In this document: in pieces, positions 25,993 through 34,057 of the stretch
Numbering within the stretch: position 1 is the stretch's first letter
Layout of the letters: the number at the start of each line of letters is the position of its first letter
Assembly: GCA_018798825.1 (NCBI GenBank)
Contig: CP076354.1
Span: 1,612,001 to 1,676,000, forward strand
Reading direction: 5' to 3'
Origin: Ochrobactrum sp. BTU1
GTDB taxonomy: Bacteria; Pseudomonadota; Alphaproteobacteria; Rhizobiales; Rhizobiaceae
DNA length: 64,000 nt
Notes under the pieces: generated by a model
Databases searched by the model: none
What the model saw: the letters and a program-made list of their open reading frames with translations, nothing else
Told to the model about the DNA's origin: nothing
Translations under genes and position numbers: made by a program

Positions 25993-26385
25993 ATGAAGCC
26001 ACGTGAAAGCCTCGTCAGGCTGAAATTGTTCCAGGTGAAGGAAAAGCGCCGTCAGCTGGGCCAACTTGACTTGATGATCGGCGAGTTCGAGCGGATGGCC
26101 GGAGAACTCGACGCCCAGATTCTATCGGAAGAGAAGAAGGCAGGCATCACTGACATCAATCATTTCGCCTATCCGACCTTCGCAAAGGCAGCGCGCCAGC
26201 GGCGCGATAACCTGTTTGGTTCGATTCGCGATCTGATGCAGCAGAAGGAAGGCGCCGAGGCCGAACTGGTTGTGGCCGAGGCTGACCTTGCGAAAGCCGA
26301 AGCACTGGAAGAACGCGACGGCGTAAAAGCCCCGCGTGATGTCGTGGAACGCCCGGTCAATCAGCGCCGCGCGATGATCGGCTAA
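25993..26385 (+). CDS. FliJ-like coiled-coil protein
   Basis: The 130-residue protein is highly charged and helical, with VRLKLFQVKEKRRQLGQLDL, MIGEFERMAGELDAQI and a central ARQRRDNLFGSIRDLMQQKE. It resembles the FliJ family of flagellar export chaperones often annotated at this place beside ctrA in Rhizobiales. FliJ escorts export substrates to the flagellar ATPase. No other flagellar gene is nearby, so the flagellar role is uncertain. I used the ATG at 25993 because AAGGAG lies about ten bases before it. Confidence 0.7.
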   Translation: MKPRESLVRLKLFQVKEKRRQLGQLDLMIGEFERMAGELDAQILSEEKKAGITDINHFAYPTFAKAARQRRDNLFGSIRDLMQQKEGAEAELVVAEADLAKAEALEERDGVKAPRDVVERPVNQRRAMIG

Positions 26386-26423
26386 GATTACGAACTGCGA
26401 AGTCTTTGGATTGCAGAAAAATG

Positions 26424-26466
26424 AGGCGCGGCTTCTGCGGGGGAGCCGTGCCTTTCGTATTTTTTA
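26424..26466 (+). terminator. Terminator after the FliJ-like gene
   Basis: AGGCGCGGCT pairs with AGCCGTGCCT (one wobble) across a 10-base loop, with TTTTTT a few bases later. Confidence 0.65.
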
Positions 26467-26481
26467 GCCTTGAGAGCGCTA

Positions 26482-26523
26482 GAGCTCCGTGCGCCCTTCC
26501 AGGCGCACAAGGTCGCTCTAAAA
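26482..26523. repeat. Interspersed palindromic repeat, family C, copy 2
   Basis: AGAGCTCCGTGCGCCC, loop, GGCGCAC, then AAGGTCGCTCT; same layout as 11721-11760. Confidence 0.65.
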
Positions 26524-26537
26524 CTTTATATTTACAG

Positions 26538-26580
26538 CATAATTTTACCTTAAACTGATTCAAGTTTAAGGAATTATGCT
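26538..26580. repeat. Palindromic repeat, family D
   Basis: GCATAATT...CCTTAAACT and AAGTTTAAGG...AATTATGC form a long near-perfect inverted repeat around GATTC. It directly follows the family C copy. Such palindromes are common between genes in this order; the centre also forms a GANTC site. Confidence 0.6.
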
Positions 26581-26608
26581 TAGTCTGCGTAGCCAAATCA
26601 AAGGCGCT

Positions 26609-27286
26609 CTAAAGCGTGAGCAGATAGTCCTCGAAGCGCTGCCCCTTCTGATGCCGAAACACCTGACCGGCAGTTTCAACCTTACTGATGCGGTCGAGAC
26701 GGAAATTCCGGAAATCATTGCGACTTTCACACCAACCCGTCAGCAGCCAGACCGCATCGAACATCGTTAAACCAAGTGGCCTTACAATACGCTCTGTGAT
26801 TTTGTCTTTCAGATCAAGATATTCGAGCGTAACAACTACGCGATCACGAACCGCACGCCGCAGAAATGAAAGATGCAGGTTCGCCTTGCTGTGTTCCTCG
26901 GTCAATTTCGACACAGCCCTCAATGGCAGGTTCTTGTAACGATCCCCCGCCCCGGCCTGCATCGTTGAGCTGATTTTTCCCGAAACGCGCTGCGCTGCGG
27001 CACCAAGATCGCCATCACCTCTGGCCATAACAAGCCTCACACCGAGCATAATGGCTTCCAGCTCATCCGCATCGAAGTGAAGCGGCGGCAGAAAGTAACC
27101 TTTCTCAAGCTGATAACCCAACCCGGCTTCACCTCTGACCGGCGCGCCCATTGCAACCAGCGTCGCCATATCGCGATAGATCGTGCGCGGTGACACTTCC
27201 AGCATATCCGCAAGCGCCTCCGCCGAAACGGGTGTGGAAGCCGAACGAAGTCTATCGAGCAGAGAAAAGAGCCGCAGTGTTTTCAT
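26609..27286 (-). CDS. YafY-type (HTH + WYL) transcriptional regulator
   Basis: The 225-residue protein has an N-terminal winged helix (RLFSLLDRLRSASTPVSAEA, then ADMLEVSPRTIYRDMATL) and a WYL sensor domain (ITERIVRPLGLTMFDAVWLLTGW). YafY-type regulators usually sit divergent from one small target gene and repress it until a ligand binds the WYL domain. That layout is present here: a divergent gene starts at 27368 with a perfect palindrome between. Confidence 0.87.
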   Translation of the reverse strand: MKTLRLFSLLDRLRSASTPVSAEALADMLEVSPRTIYRDMATLVAMGAPVRGEAGLGYQLEKGYFLPPLHFDADELEAIMLGVRLVMARGDGDLGAAAQRVSGKISSTMQAGAGDRYKNLPLRAVSKLTEEHSKANLHLSFLRRAVRDRVVVTLEYLDLKDKITERIVRPLGLTMFDAVWLLTGWCESRNDFRNFRLDRISKVETAGQVFRHQKGQRFEDYLLTL

Positions 27287-27303
27287 GCCAAGCCTATAGC
27301 ACG

Positions 27304-27326
27304 CCCCTGACAGGAAATGTCAGGGG
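27304..27326. promoter_or_regulatory. Perfect palindrome, likely operator of the YafY-type regulator
   Basis: CCCCTGACA and TGTCAGGGG are perfect 9-bp arms around GGAAA. It lies between the divergent regulator and target genes; TGACA-N5-TGTCA-type sites are frequent upstream of genes controlled by YafY-type proteins. Confidence 0.75.
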
Positions 27327-27367
27327 TTCCGTGTATGTGCAGCACACCAAACACACAGGAGCTTTTC

Positions 27368-27964
27368 GTGAACATGCCATACTTCGAAATTGTAACATAT
27401 AAGGTCAACGACATAACCAGCGCAGACAACGAGCGCGAAAATGCACGCGAACAAATCTGTGCTCTGCCAGGCTTCATCTCTTGGGTGCCATTTAGCGGCA
27501 TAACGGATGCGGGAGATCGTGTTGATCTCGTTTCCTGGTCCACGCTGGATGATGCGCTGGCTGCAGCATCGCTCGTTGGCACCGCACCTGAATTTGCCGC
27601 CTTTAGAGAAACGCTAAAAGAAATGGTATCGATAGGCCATTACCGAGCCCAGACAGAGCCTCAGCCGCTGGTAACATCAGGCAACGGCATAGAACTCGGG
27701 CGCTTCCGATTGAAAGCCGGCGTGGATGAACAAGCCATGCGAGACGCCTATACCGCGATGGTGAGCAACCACCTCTCGTATCAGCCGGGCTGGCTTGCAC
27801 AGCATCTCGTAAAGCTCGCGGATGGGACATTTGTCGATCTGGCCTTCGCCGATAATCAGACCACCGCCACCGAAATTTGTGCAAGCTGGCAAGGCAATGC
27901 AGATTGCGATGCATTCCTGTCGCTGATTGATCCCATCAGCATGGAATTCGGTACCATCGTTTGA
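27368..27964 (+). CDS. Protein of unknown function divergent from the YafY-type regulator
   Basis: A 198-residue protein with two similar halves, each starting with a beta-strand (YFEIVTYKVND and GIELGRFRLKAGVDEQAMRDA). Each half contains an aromatic-rich loop (PGFISWVPFSG and PGWLAQHLVKLADGTFVDL). This looks like a duplicated dimeric alpha-beta-barrel of the antibiotic-monooxygenase or Dabb type, often small enzymes that act on aromatic or reactive compounds. The exact function is unknown. I chose the GTG at 27368 since AGGAG lies six bases before it; ATG at 27374 is the alternative. It is probably repressed by the neighbouring regulator. Confidence 0.7.
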   Translation: MNMPYFEIVTYKVNDITSADNERENAREQICALPGFISWVPFSGITDAGDRVDLVSWSTLDDALAAASLVGTAPEFAAFRETLKEMVSIGHYRAQTEPQPLVTSGNGIELGRFRLKAGVDEQAMRDAYTAMVSNHLSYQPGWLAQHLVKLADGTFVDLAFADNQTTATEICASWQGNADCDAFLSLIDPISMEFGTIV

Positions 27965-28062
27965 TGGCACGAACCGCGTGAGTTTCTTCTCGCAGCATAT
28001 ATGCCCTTGGGGGAAAAACGCGTTTGCATTCTCACCTTCGCTAGTTGTAGGGAAGAAGCGCG

Positions 28063-29172
28063 ATGCAAAAACCCGTCCCCCCCGGGCAAGAAAAGGCCCG
28101 CAATACGTTCACGTTCAGCAATATACCGAAGCCAGTCCAGTGGGGCGTGCTGCTGATCGCCTCTGCCTTGCTGATCTTCCTCGGAGAACTGCTGGGACTA
28201 CCCGCAGCATTGCTGCTGGGCGCGATGCTGGGCGCCATCTTTCTCGCGTCTCGTGAGAGCACGATCAAGGTTCACAAGAATTTCTCCCTGCTCGCACAGG
28301 CGATTGTCGGCCTGTTGATTGCCCGTGCCATGACCGCTGAATTCTTCAGCAATATGGGGCAACATCTGCCGATCATCCTGTTTTCGACGGGCTTCACGCT
28401 GCTCGCCAGCACCACAATAGGCTATCTTCTGGCACGCTTTCGCGTTTTGCCCGGAACAACCGCCGTCTGGGGTGTCTCGCCGGGGGCTGCGACAGCAATC
28501 GTGCTCATGGCTGAATCCTTTGGGTCTGACGCACGCCTTATCGCCTTCATGCAATATTTGCGCGTGGTGCTGGTGGCAACCACTGCATCGCTTGTTGTCA
28601 TGTTTACAGCCGATGTCGAAACAGTCGTTCCAGCGGCCGTAGAATGGTTTCCAGCAATAAACTGGCATACGCTTGGCCCAACCCTCGCTTTGATCGTCTG
28701 CGGCGCCTTTCTGGGCCAAATATCACGCATTCCAACCGGAGCGATGCTCGTACCGCTGGCGCTCGGTGCCTTGTTGCAGGATTTCGGCCTTATGGTCATT
28801 GATCTGCCGCCATGGCTGCTGGCTGCGAGCTATATATTCATCGGCTGGCGCATTGGCCTTGGCTTTACCCGTGCGATCATTGCACACGCTGCCCGCGCCT
28901 TCCCGGCTGTGCTCGCATCAGCGCTTATTCTGATTGCCGTTTGCGGCCTGTTCGGCATGACACTCGGCCATGTGCTGGACCTTGATCCACTCACCGCTTA
29001 CCTCGCCACCAGCCCCGGCGGCGCAGATACCGTGGCCATTATCGCAGCATCGAGCAATGTCGATCTGCCATTCATCATCGCCATGCAAACCAGCCGCTTT
29101 TTCATCGTGCTGCTTGCTGGTCCGGCAATTGCCCGCTTCGTTGCGTCGCGCATTGCCAGAAGGCAAAAATAA
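28063..29172 (+). CDS. AbrB family membrane protein
   Basis: The 369-residue protein has about nine to ten membrane segments. Two related halves each contain a Gly-rich stretch ending in an SPGG-like motif (VWGVSPGAATAIVLMAESFG and YLATSPGGADTVAIIAASSN), the signature of the AbrB duplication family (PF05145). Family members are putative transporters or ammonia-monooxygenase-related regulators of membrane processes; no substrate is established. GGGAAG precedes the ATG. A terminator follows. Confidence 0.83.
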   Translation: MQKPVPPGQEKARNTFTFSNIPKPVQWGVLLIASALLIFLGELLGLPAALLLGAMLGAIFLASRESTIKVHKNFSLLAQAIVGLLIARAMTAEFFSNMGQHLPIILFSTGFTLLASTTIGYLLARFRVLPGTTAVWGVSPGAATAIVLMAESFGSDARLIAFMQYLRVVLVATTASLVVMFTADVETVVPAAVEWFPAINWHTLGPTLALIVCGAFLGQISRIPTGAMLVPLALGALLQDFGLMVIDLPPWLLAASYIFIGWRIGLGFTRAIIAHAARAFPAVLASALILIAVCGLFGMTLGHVLDLDPLTAYLATSPGGADTVAIIAASSNVDLPFIIAMQTSRFFIVLLAGPAIARFVASRIARRQK

Positions 29173-29174
29173 GA

Positions 29175-29203
29175 AAGCCCGACTTTCGCCGGGCTTTTCT
29201 CAA
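29175..29203. terminator. Terminator between the AbrB and DegT genes
   Basis: AAAGCCCG pairs with CGGGCTTTT around ACTTTCGC, followed by TCT on the plus strand and A/T-rich on the other. It separates the converging genes. Confidence 0.75.
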
Positions 29204-29220
29204 TCACTGGTAAATCAGGC

Positions 29221-30339
29221 TTACTTGCCGTGGAAACCACGGATCGCGCCGATGATCTTGTCCTGATCTTCTTCCGAAAGGTAAGGATGCATCGGCAGGC
29301 TGAGGATTCGTGCAGGCAGCGCTTCCGAAACAGGCAGACCACCCGGTGCAATCGGATAATGCTTGTATGCCGTCTGCAGATGTAGCGGCTTCACATAGTA
29401 GATGACCGATGGAACGCCGGCTGCCTGAAGATGCGCCTTCAGACCATCGCGGTTTTCGCTTTCAATCGAATACTGTGCCCAGGCCGAACGATTGCCAGCA
29501 GGCAGACCCGGAACCTTGACCACATCCTTGAGCAGCTCATTGTAGCGCTTGGCGATACGGTCGCGCGCTTCCATTTCGTCTTCAAGGATCGCCAGCTTTT
29601 CCAGAAGAATAGCTGCCTGGATGGTGTCGAGACGCGAGTTGAGGCCAATGCGAACATTGTCATACTGCGTTTCGCCCTTGCCGTGGAACAGCACGGAACG
29701 CAGCGTGTCGGCCAGTTCGGCATCGTTGGTGAACATTGCACCGCCGTCGCCATAGCAGCCGAGCGGCTTGGCAGGGTAAAAGCTCGTTGCACCGACATGG
29801 CCGAAAGCACCGCACATGACGTTGTCGCGCTTGCCGCCAATCGACTGAGCCGCGTCTTCGATCACAAACAGGTTTTCGCGATCAGCAACTGCGGTGATGC
29901 GGTTGTAATCGGCAGCAAGACCAAACAGATCGACAGGAATGATTGCCTTTGGCTCAAGACGACCTTCCTTGCGGACAGCATCAATGGCAGCTTCAAGCTG
30001 TTCGATATTCATGTTGTAGGTGTCGGCATCGACATCGACGAAAACCGGCTCTGCACCAACAAGCGCAACAACTTCAGCAGTCGCTGCAAACGTGAACGAC
30101 GGAACGAAAACTGCATGGCCCGGGCCGATGCCGCGCGCCATCAAAGGCATCTGCAAGGCGTCGGTGCCGTTGGCGCAAGCGATCACATGTTCCACGCCCA
30201 GATATTCACCGAGCTTATTTTCGAACTCAGCCACTTCAGGACCGAGAATGTAACGGCCTTCCGCAACAACCTTGGAAACGGCGGCATTAAGACGGTCTTC
30301 GATACGCGCGCGTTGCGCTCCAAGATCAATGAACTGCAT
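29221..30339 (-). CDS. DegT/DnrJ/EryC1-type sugar aminotransferase
   Basis: The 372-residue PLP-dependent enzyme has ACANGTDALQMPLMA (cofactor phosphate site), FVPSFTFAATAEVVALVGAE, VIEDAAQSIGG and the lysine region GATSFYPAKPLGCYGDGGAM, where the Lys forms the Schiff base. Such enzymes add an amino group to a nucleotide-linked keto-sugar for O-antigen or other glycans. The downstream order (Gfo/Idh dehydrogenase upstream, same strand) matches WlbA/WlbC-like pairs making 3-amino sugars, but the other enzymes of such a pathway are not in the window. TTGGAG precedes the ATG. Confidence 0.87.
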   Translation of the reverse strand: MQFIDLGAQRARIEDRLNAAVSKVVAEGRYILGPEVAEFENKLGEYLGVEHVIACANGTDALQMPLMARGIGPGHAVFVPSFTFAATAEVVALVGAEPVFVDVDADTYNMNIEQLEAAIDAVRKEGRLEPKAIIPVDLFGLAADYNRITAVADRENLFVIEDAAQSIGGKRDNVMCGAFGHVGATSFYPAKPLGCYGDGGAMFTNDAELADTLRSVLFHGKGETQYDNVRIGLNSRLDTIQAAILLEKLAILEDEMEARDRIAKRYNELLKDVVKVPGLPAGNRSAWAQYSIESENRDGLKAHLQAAGVPSVIYYVKPLHLQTAYKHYPIAPGGLPVSEALPARILSLPMHPYLSEEDQDKIIGAIRGFHGK

Positions 30340-30490
30340 GTTGGCTCCAATTTATCTGGTTTACTGAGAATGCTCAGCGAATCCACGACAATTCTCTTAT
30401 TCCTTCGCGCCCCGCCCTGCCATGGGTGGAGCGTTCAAAGTTTTGCTATTCCCGTAACACCGCTTGACAGAAATTTCCGTCAAGTGTGTG

Positions 30491-31447
30491 TTATCTGGAA
30501 TGAATGACCGATCCTTCGGTCAGAATGCGCAATACGTTGATTGCTTCCTGCCCATCAGTGCGCGGATTTTCGCGCGTTTCGATGCAGTGCAGGAAATGCT
30601 GCAACTCGCGTGTCAGCGGCATTCCTTCTTCGACGGGGATATAGATCGGATCGACCGATTTGAAAGCCCACTGATCATTCTCGCGCCATACTTCGTGCTT
30701 GTAGAATGCAAGCTTCCGATCCCAAGGTTCGGCATCGTCAAAGACAAGCATACCCTTGGTTCCCGTCACGCTCAGGCGGCGCTCACGATAGGAATTCATT
30801 CGGGAAGCGAAGAGATGGCCGCGAATGCCGCTCGGGAATTCGAGATGCACATGCGCAAAATCGCTGATCTTGTCGATGATCGCCGTGCCTTCGCCGCGAA
30901 CAGCTGACGGTTCTTCGCCAGTGATGGCGAGGATCATCGAAAGGTCGTGCGGGGCGAGATCCCACAGCGCATCGAACTTGTCGTGGAATTTTCCGAAACC
31001 GACGCGGTGAGAATGCACATAGCGAATATCGCCGAGCTCTCCGCCCTTCACCATGTCGAGCAGCTTCTCAAATGCCGGATGGAAGCGCAGAATATGCCCG
31101 ACCATGAACACGCGACCATTTTCGCGTGCAGCCGCAACTTCTGCTTCCGCATCGGCAACTTCCAGCGCGATCGGCTTTTCAACCAGAACGTCTTTGCCGT
31201 TTTTCACTGCTTCAATCGCATATTGCGCATGAAACTGCGCAGGCAGCGCCAAAACGATGCCATCAATATCAGGATGCGAGAAGAGTTCATCGACCGGAAT
31301 GTTGGGAACACCGAACTCAGAAGCGAATCGTTCCGCATTCTGTGGATTGGCGTCAGAAACACCCTGAAGGACACCGAGCCCCTTCAAGGTACGAATATGG
31401 TTGCCGCCCCAATAGCCACAACCCAAAACCGCAATACGAGGTGCCAT
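30491..31447 (-). CDS. Gfo/Idh/MocA family oxidoreductase
   Basis: The 318-residue enzyme has the NAD-binding motif AVLGCGYWGGNHIRTLKGLG, the family sequence VLVEKPIALEVADAEAEVAA and the active-site region WDLAPHDLSMILAITGE with the catalytic Asp/His. It resembles WlbA/GnnA-type UDP-sugar 3-dehydrogenases. The DegT aminotransferase lies downstream on the same strand, 151 bases away, so together they could convert a UDP-sugar 3-hydroxyl to a 3-amine. Substrate is inferred. Confidence 0.85.
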   Translation of the reverse strand: MAPRIAVLGCGYWGGNHIRTLKGLGVLQGVSDANPQNAERFASEFGVPNIPVDELFSHPDIDGIVLALPAQFHAQYAIEAVKNGKDVLVEKPIALEVADAEAEVAAARENGRVFMVGHILRFHPAFEKLLDMVKGGELGDIRYVHSHRVGFGKFHDKFDALWDLAPHDLSMILAITGEEPSAVRGEGTAIIDKISDFAHVHLEFPSGIRGHLFASRMNSYRERRLSVTGTKGMLVFDDAEPWDRKLAFYKHEVWRENDQWAFKSVDPIYIPVEEGMPLTRELQHFLHCIETRENPRTDGQEAINVLRILTEGSVIHSR

Positions 31448-31626
31448 AAAACTAAGCCTTTGCTTTCCGCTAGTTACTTATCTACGCAAAACGTGGAAAA
31501 CAAGACGAAAGCTATGCGAAGAGTGCTTGACAGGGTCCCGTTCCCCACATATACCGCCGCCATTCCTTGCGAAATCATTCGTTCAAAACACTGGAAACGG
31601 TGGTGAACAGAGTTCGCAGAAAACGT

Positions 31627-31703
31627 GGCGGAGTAGCTCAGTAGGTTAGAGCAGAGGAATCATAATCCTTGTGTCGGCGGTTCGAATCCGTCCTCCGCTA
31701 CCA
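31627..31703 (+). tRNA. tRNA-Met (CAT), probably elongator
   Basis: The cloverleaf folds: acceptor GGCGGAG/CTCCGCT (G-U at the first pair), D-loop AGCTCAGTAGGTTAGAGC, anticodon loop with CAT at 31661-31663, T arm GGCGGTTCGAATCCGTC, encoded CCA at 31701-31703. A fully paired initiator-type mismatch is absent, so it is an elongator Met tRNA; a tRNA-Ile with modified C34 cannot be ruled out from sequence alone. Confidence 0.92.
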
Positions 31704-31756
31704 TCACTTCAAAGTGAAGTAACTTTCTCCCGACAAAACAAATTGATTTCCTAAAG

Positions 31757-32200
31757 CTACAACTGCTTTGCGCAGGTCTCTGCTTGTTTCAGGCCGATAT
31801 CGTCACGCAGTTTATGGTATTGCGGCGGAAAAGCGCCGTAAGTCATAAGCTGTGCGGAATATCCATTCCCATTCAACAAATCGACAAAACGGCGCTGCAA
31901 AACAAATGGCGCAACGCGATCCCTCGGATTTCCAATCACAATAATCTTCAGCTGCGGATTTCGTACGATTCCACGGATATGTTCCATCGGATCATAGGGC
32001 ATAGGCAGTCCCGTTGCGTCACGTCCGGGCCGTTGCTTCAGCCCGGATTCAGCACGCAACATCTGCGCACGTTCCAGAAGACCGAATGCACCCGACGTCA
32101 ACACCGCACAAGATACATCATTGCGCCCAAGCGTGAGCAAAGCTGCAGCCGCAGTTGCACCGCCGCTATGCCCCATCAGCACAAACTGCTGGATGTTATA
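31757..32200 (-). pseudogene. Alpha/beta-hydrolase (esterase), C-terminal half only
   Basis: The minus frame reads [20 protein letters not shown], where GHSGG is the nucleophile elbow of an alpha/beta hydrolase. It continues through IRGIVRNPQLKIIVIGNPRD (the acidic residue) to a stop at 31757. The conserved histidine may be YHKLRDD near the end. Homology starts abruptly at about 32200, where the sequence changes to the Asp-Ala repeat of the adjacent gene; everything N-terminal of the elbow, including the oxyanion-hole strand, is missing. It cannot be a full enzyme. A 142-codon ATG frame exists within it but would lack half the fold. Confidence 0.75.
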
Positions 32201-32832
32201 TCAGCATCAGCATCCGCATCGGCGTCAGCATCCGCGTCGGCATCAGCGTCGGCATCGGCGTCTGCGTCGGCATCCGCGTCAGCATCGGCATCTGCGTCGG
32301 CATCTGCGTCGGCATCAGCATCAGCATCCGCATCGGCGTCAGCGTCTGCGTCAGCATCGGCATCCGCATCGGCATCCGCATCGGCATCAGAATCTGCGTC
32401 CGCGTCATTATCATCATCACCGCGCGACGATGCTCCGATCGCGGCACCTATGGCGCCCAGACCAGCAAGGCCCAGCAGAACTGGGCCCAAACCACCACCG
32501 TCGCCACCGGCAAGCTGATCAACAGATTGTATCTCGGAAAAAGTGAAATCAGCTAAGCCTTCACTGTGATTACCGGCCCACAGGTTGCCATGAACATCCT
32601 GCAGGACGAGGTCGTTATCTTCACCGTTTTGATAATGCGTATAGAAATGAACAATTCGGATTGTTTCGCCATTATGCAGTCGAATAAGGAGATCGTTGCC
32701 AACCTTCTGGTATTCCGCAATCGCATCTGGATTGAGCGACAGTTTAACAATGCTAGGTCCTGAAAGGACGATGTTATCACCAGTAATGGTACGCGAGCTG
32801 CCGCTCACCTTATTCGTAACAACTGCAACCAT
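32176..32832 (-). pseudogene. Bap-like adhesin N-terminus with Asp-Ala repeat tract, truncated
   Basis: The 218-residue frame starts with a BapA-prefix-like domain (residues 1-115: [54 protein letters not shown]). A Gly/Ala-rich hydrophobic stretch ([20 protein letters not shown]) and an Asp-Ala repeat of about 34 units follow, then ITSSSLC and stop. In full Bap-type adhesins this N-terminus is followed by a long series of Ig-like repeats and a type I secretion signal. None is present: the reading frame runs straight into the remains of a hydrolase. The start is well supported (GAGGAGAG before ATG). It is most likely the stump of a large surface adhesin left by a deletion; an assembly collapse is possible. 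Confidence 0.7.
32201..32409. repeat. Asp-Ala-coding hexamer repeat tract
   Basis: About 34 imperfect 6-base units of the type GATGCN/GACGCN (minus strand). Third positions vary, so it is not a simple homogeneous microsatellite, but it is prone to slippage or recombination. On the plus strand it gives an artefactual Ser-Ala frame. Confidence 0.9.
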
Positions 32833-33157
32833 GACTCTCTCCTCAACCGAAACTGAGCTTCAAGGGCCTATGTGAAACAGAACTCGAACTATTGAGAGAG
32901 CGCTTATCTATGGCATCAATATTATTTAAAATGTGAACTAAATATTAAATACAAACAGGACCAACCGCAAAGTATAAACCTTGCATAAAGTAAAGCCATA
33001 AATCTGTACTTCATAATAGTTGCTGAGAACACCCCTCGAAGACGATAAATACCCGTCTCAAAATTTCGTTATCGGTAGAGGTTTGTCTATGCTGATATCG
33101 ACTCCTTTTGTATAATAAATACAAAATGTACTAATTAAGTTGTATGTTTTGGACTAC
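32833..33157. other. AT-rich spacer upstream of the truncated adhesin gene
   Basis: The 325 bases between the AraC gene and the adhesin stump are markedly AT-rich. They contain repeated AAATACAAA-like words and an imperfect hairpin GACGGGTATTTATCGTC at about 33040-33056. They should hold the adhesin promoter. No coding sequence seen. Confidence 0.5.
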
Positions 33158-34057
33158 CTATCGTTGAGCTCTTCTCCTGAAGGATGCCGGGCTTGTTCCG
33201 ATAATTCTCCCAAAAAAACGAGTAAGATGGACCTGATCTGCGAAACCGCACTCATGCGCGATTTCAGCAATCGGCATCTGCGTTTCCATCAAAAGGTCGC
33301 GCGCCTTATCAACCCGGCGGCGAATGATGTATTGGTGCAGCGTGACATTCGTTGCCCTCTTGAACAGACGGGCAAATTGCGCAGCCCCCACTCCGGCGGT
33401 ATTGGCAAGCTTATCGATAACAATGCGACGATGTAGGTTTTCATCGATGTAATCGAATGTCTTTTGAAGTGTAGGAAGAGAAAGACCAGCATCAGGGTTA
33501 AGATCACCCGATGTCAGTGTAGAATATTTCGATACGACACGCGCAACAAGAAGACGCGCTATATATTGCACTTCAATGGATGAAAACCGTCCACCGACAT
33601 ACAATATATCTTTAACGGAATTAATTGTCTGTTCCAGGAATTCGTCATAGATGGAAAGACTGTAGTCAAGCTTGAATAGATTATTGCTAACGGATGAAAA
33701 TTCTAGAAAAACATCATCCATTAGGTTCTTGGATATATATATATTTATAACTTCAGCATTACTATTTATCGAAACTTTCAAACTCTCGTCCGGAGGAATT
33801 ACAATAATTGATCCGGGCTGCAGATAGAGTTCCGATAACTCTCCACCTATCTGCCAAGCTCCTTGCAGATGCCCTTTAAGGACCATGGCAACCAATAGCG
33901 AATCGACGGGCTGGAATACGGAATTAAATGGTTGCAGACGTGCCGTGTAGGCAAACAAGTTTTTCCAGCCGTGATCAGAACTTGTCTTTAGAATTTCAAT
34001 AGCTTCAACGTTTCTTACATCATGGAATGCAACCAAATTCCCCTCTGTATTTGGCAT
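33158..34057 (-). CDS. AraC family transcriptional regulator
   Basis: A 299-residue protein with a cupin-like N-terminal sensor region and a C-terminal pair of helix-turn-helix motifs (about residues 195-295: NLHRRIVIDKLANTAGVGAA, QFARLFKRATNVTLHQYIIR, then IAEIAHECGFADQVHLTRFF). The N-terminal half is AT-rich and unlike nearby core genes, suggesting acquisition. GGAGG precedes the ATG. It lies upstream of the adhesin stump on the same strand and could have regulated it. Confidence 0.85.
   Translation of the reverse strand: MPNTEGNLVAFHDVRNVEAIEILKTSSDHGWKNLFAYTARLQPFNSVFQPVDSLLVAMVLKGHLQGAWQIGGELSELYLQPGSIIVIPPDESLKVSINSNAEVINIYISKNLMDDVFLEFSSVSNNLFKLDYSLSIYDEFLEQTINSVKDILYVGGRFSSIEVQYIARLLVARVVSKYSTLTSGDLNPDAGLSLPTLQKTFDYIDENLHRRIVIDKLANTAGVGAAQFARLFKRATNVTLHQYIIRRRVDKARDLLMETQMPIAEIAHECGFADQVHLTRFFGRIIGTSPASFRRRAQR

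Noticed and set aside
31627..31703. tRNA-Met as an active island attachment site
   Set aside because: No integrase gene and no visible direct repeat of the tRNA 3' end on the far side of the AT-rich segment.
31784..32556. Plus-strand frames with long Ser-Ala or His/Arg-rich repeats
   Set aside because: These are other-frame readings of the Asp-Ala repeat on the minus strand.
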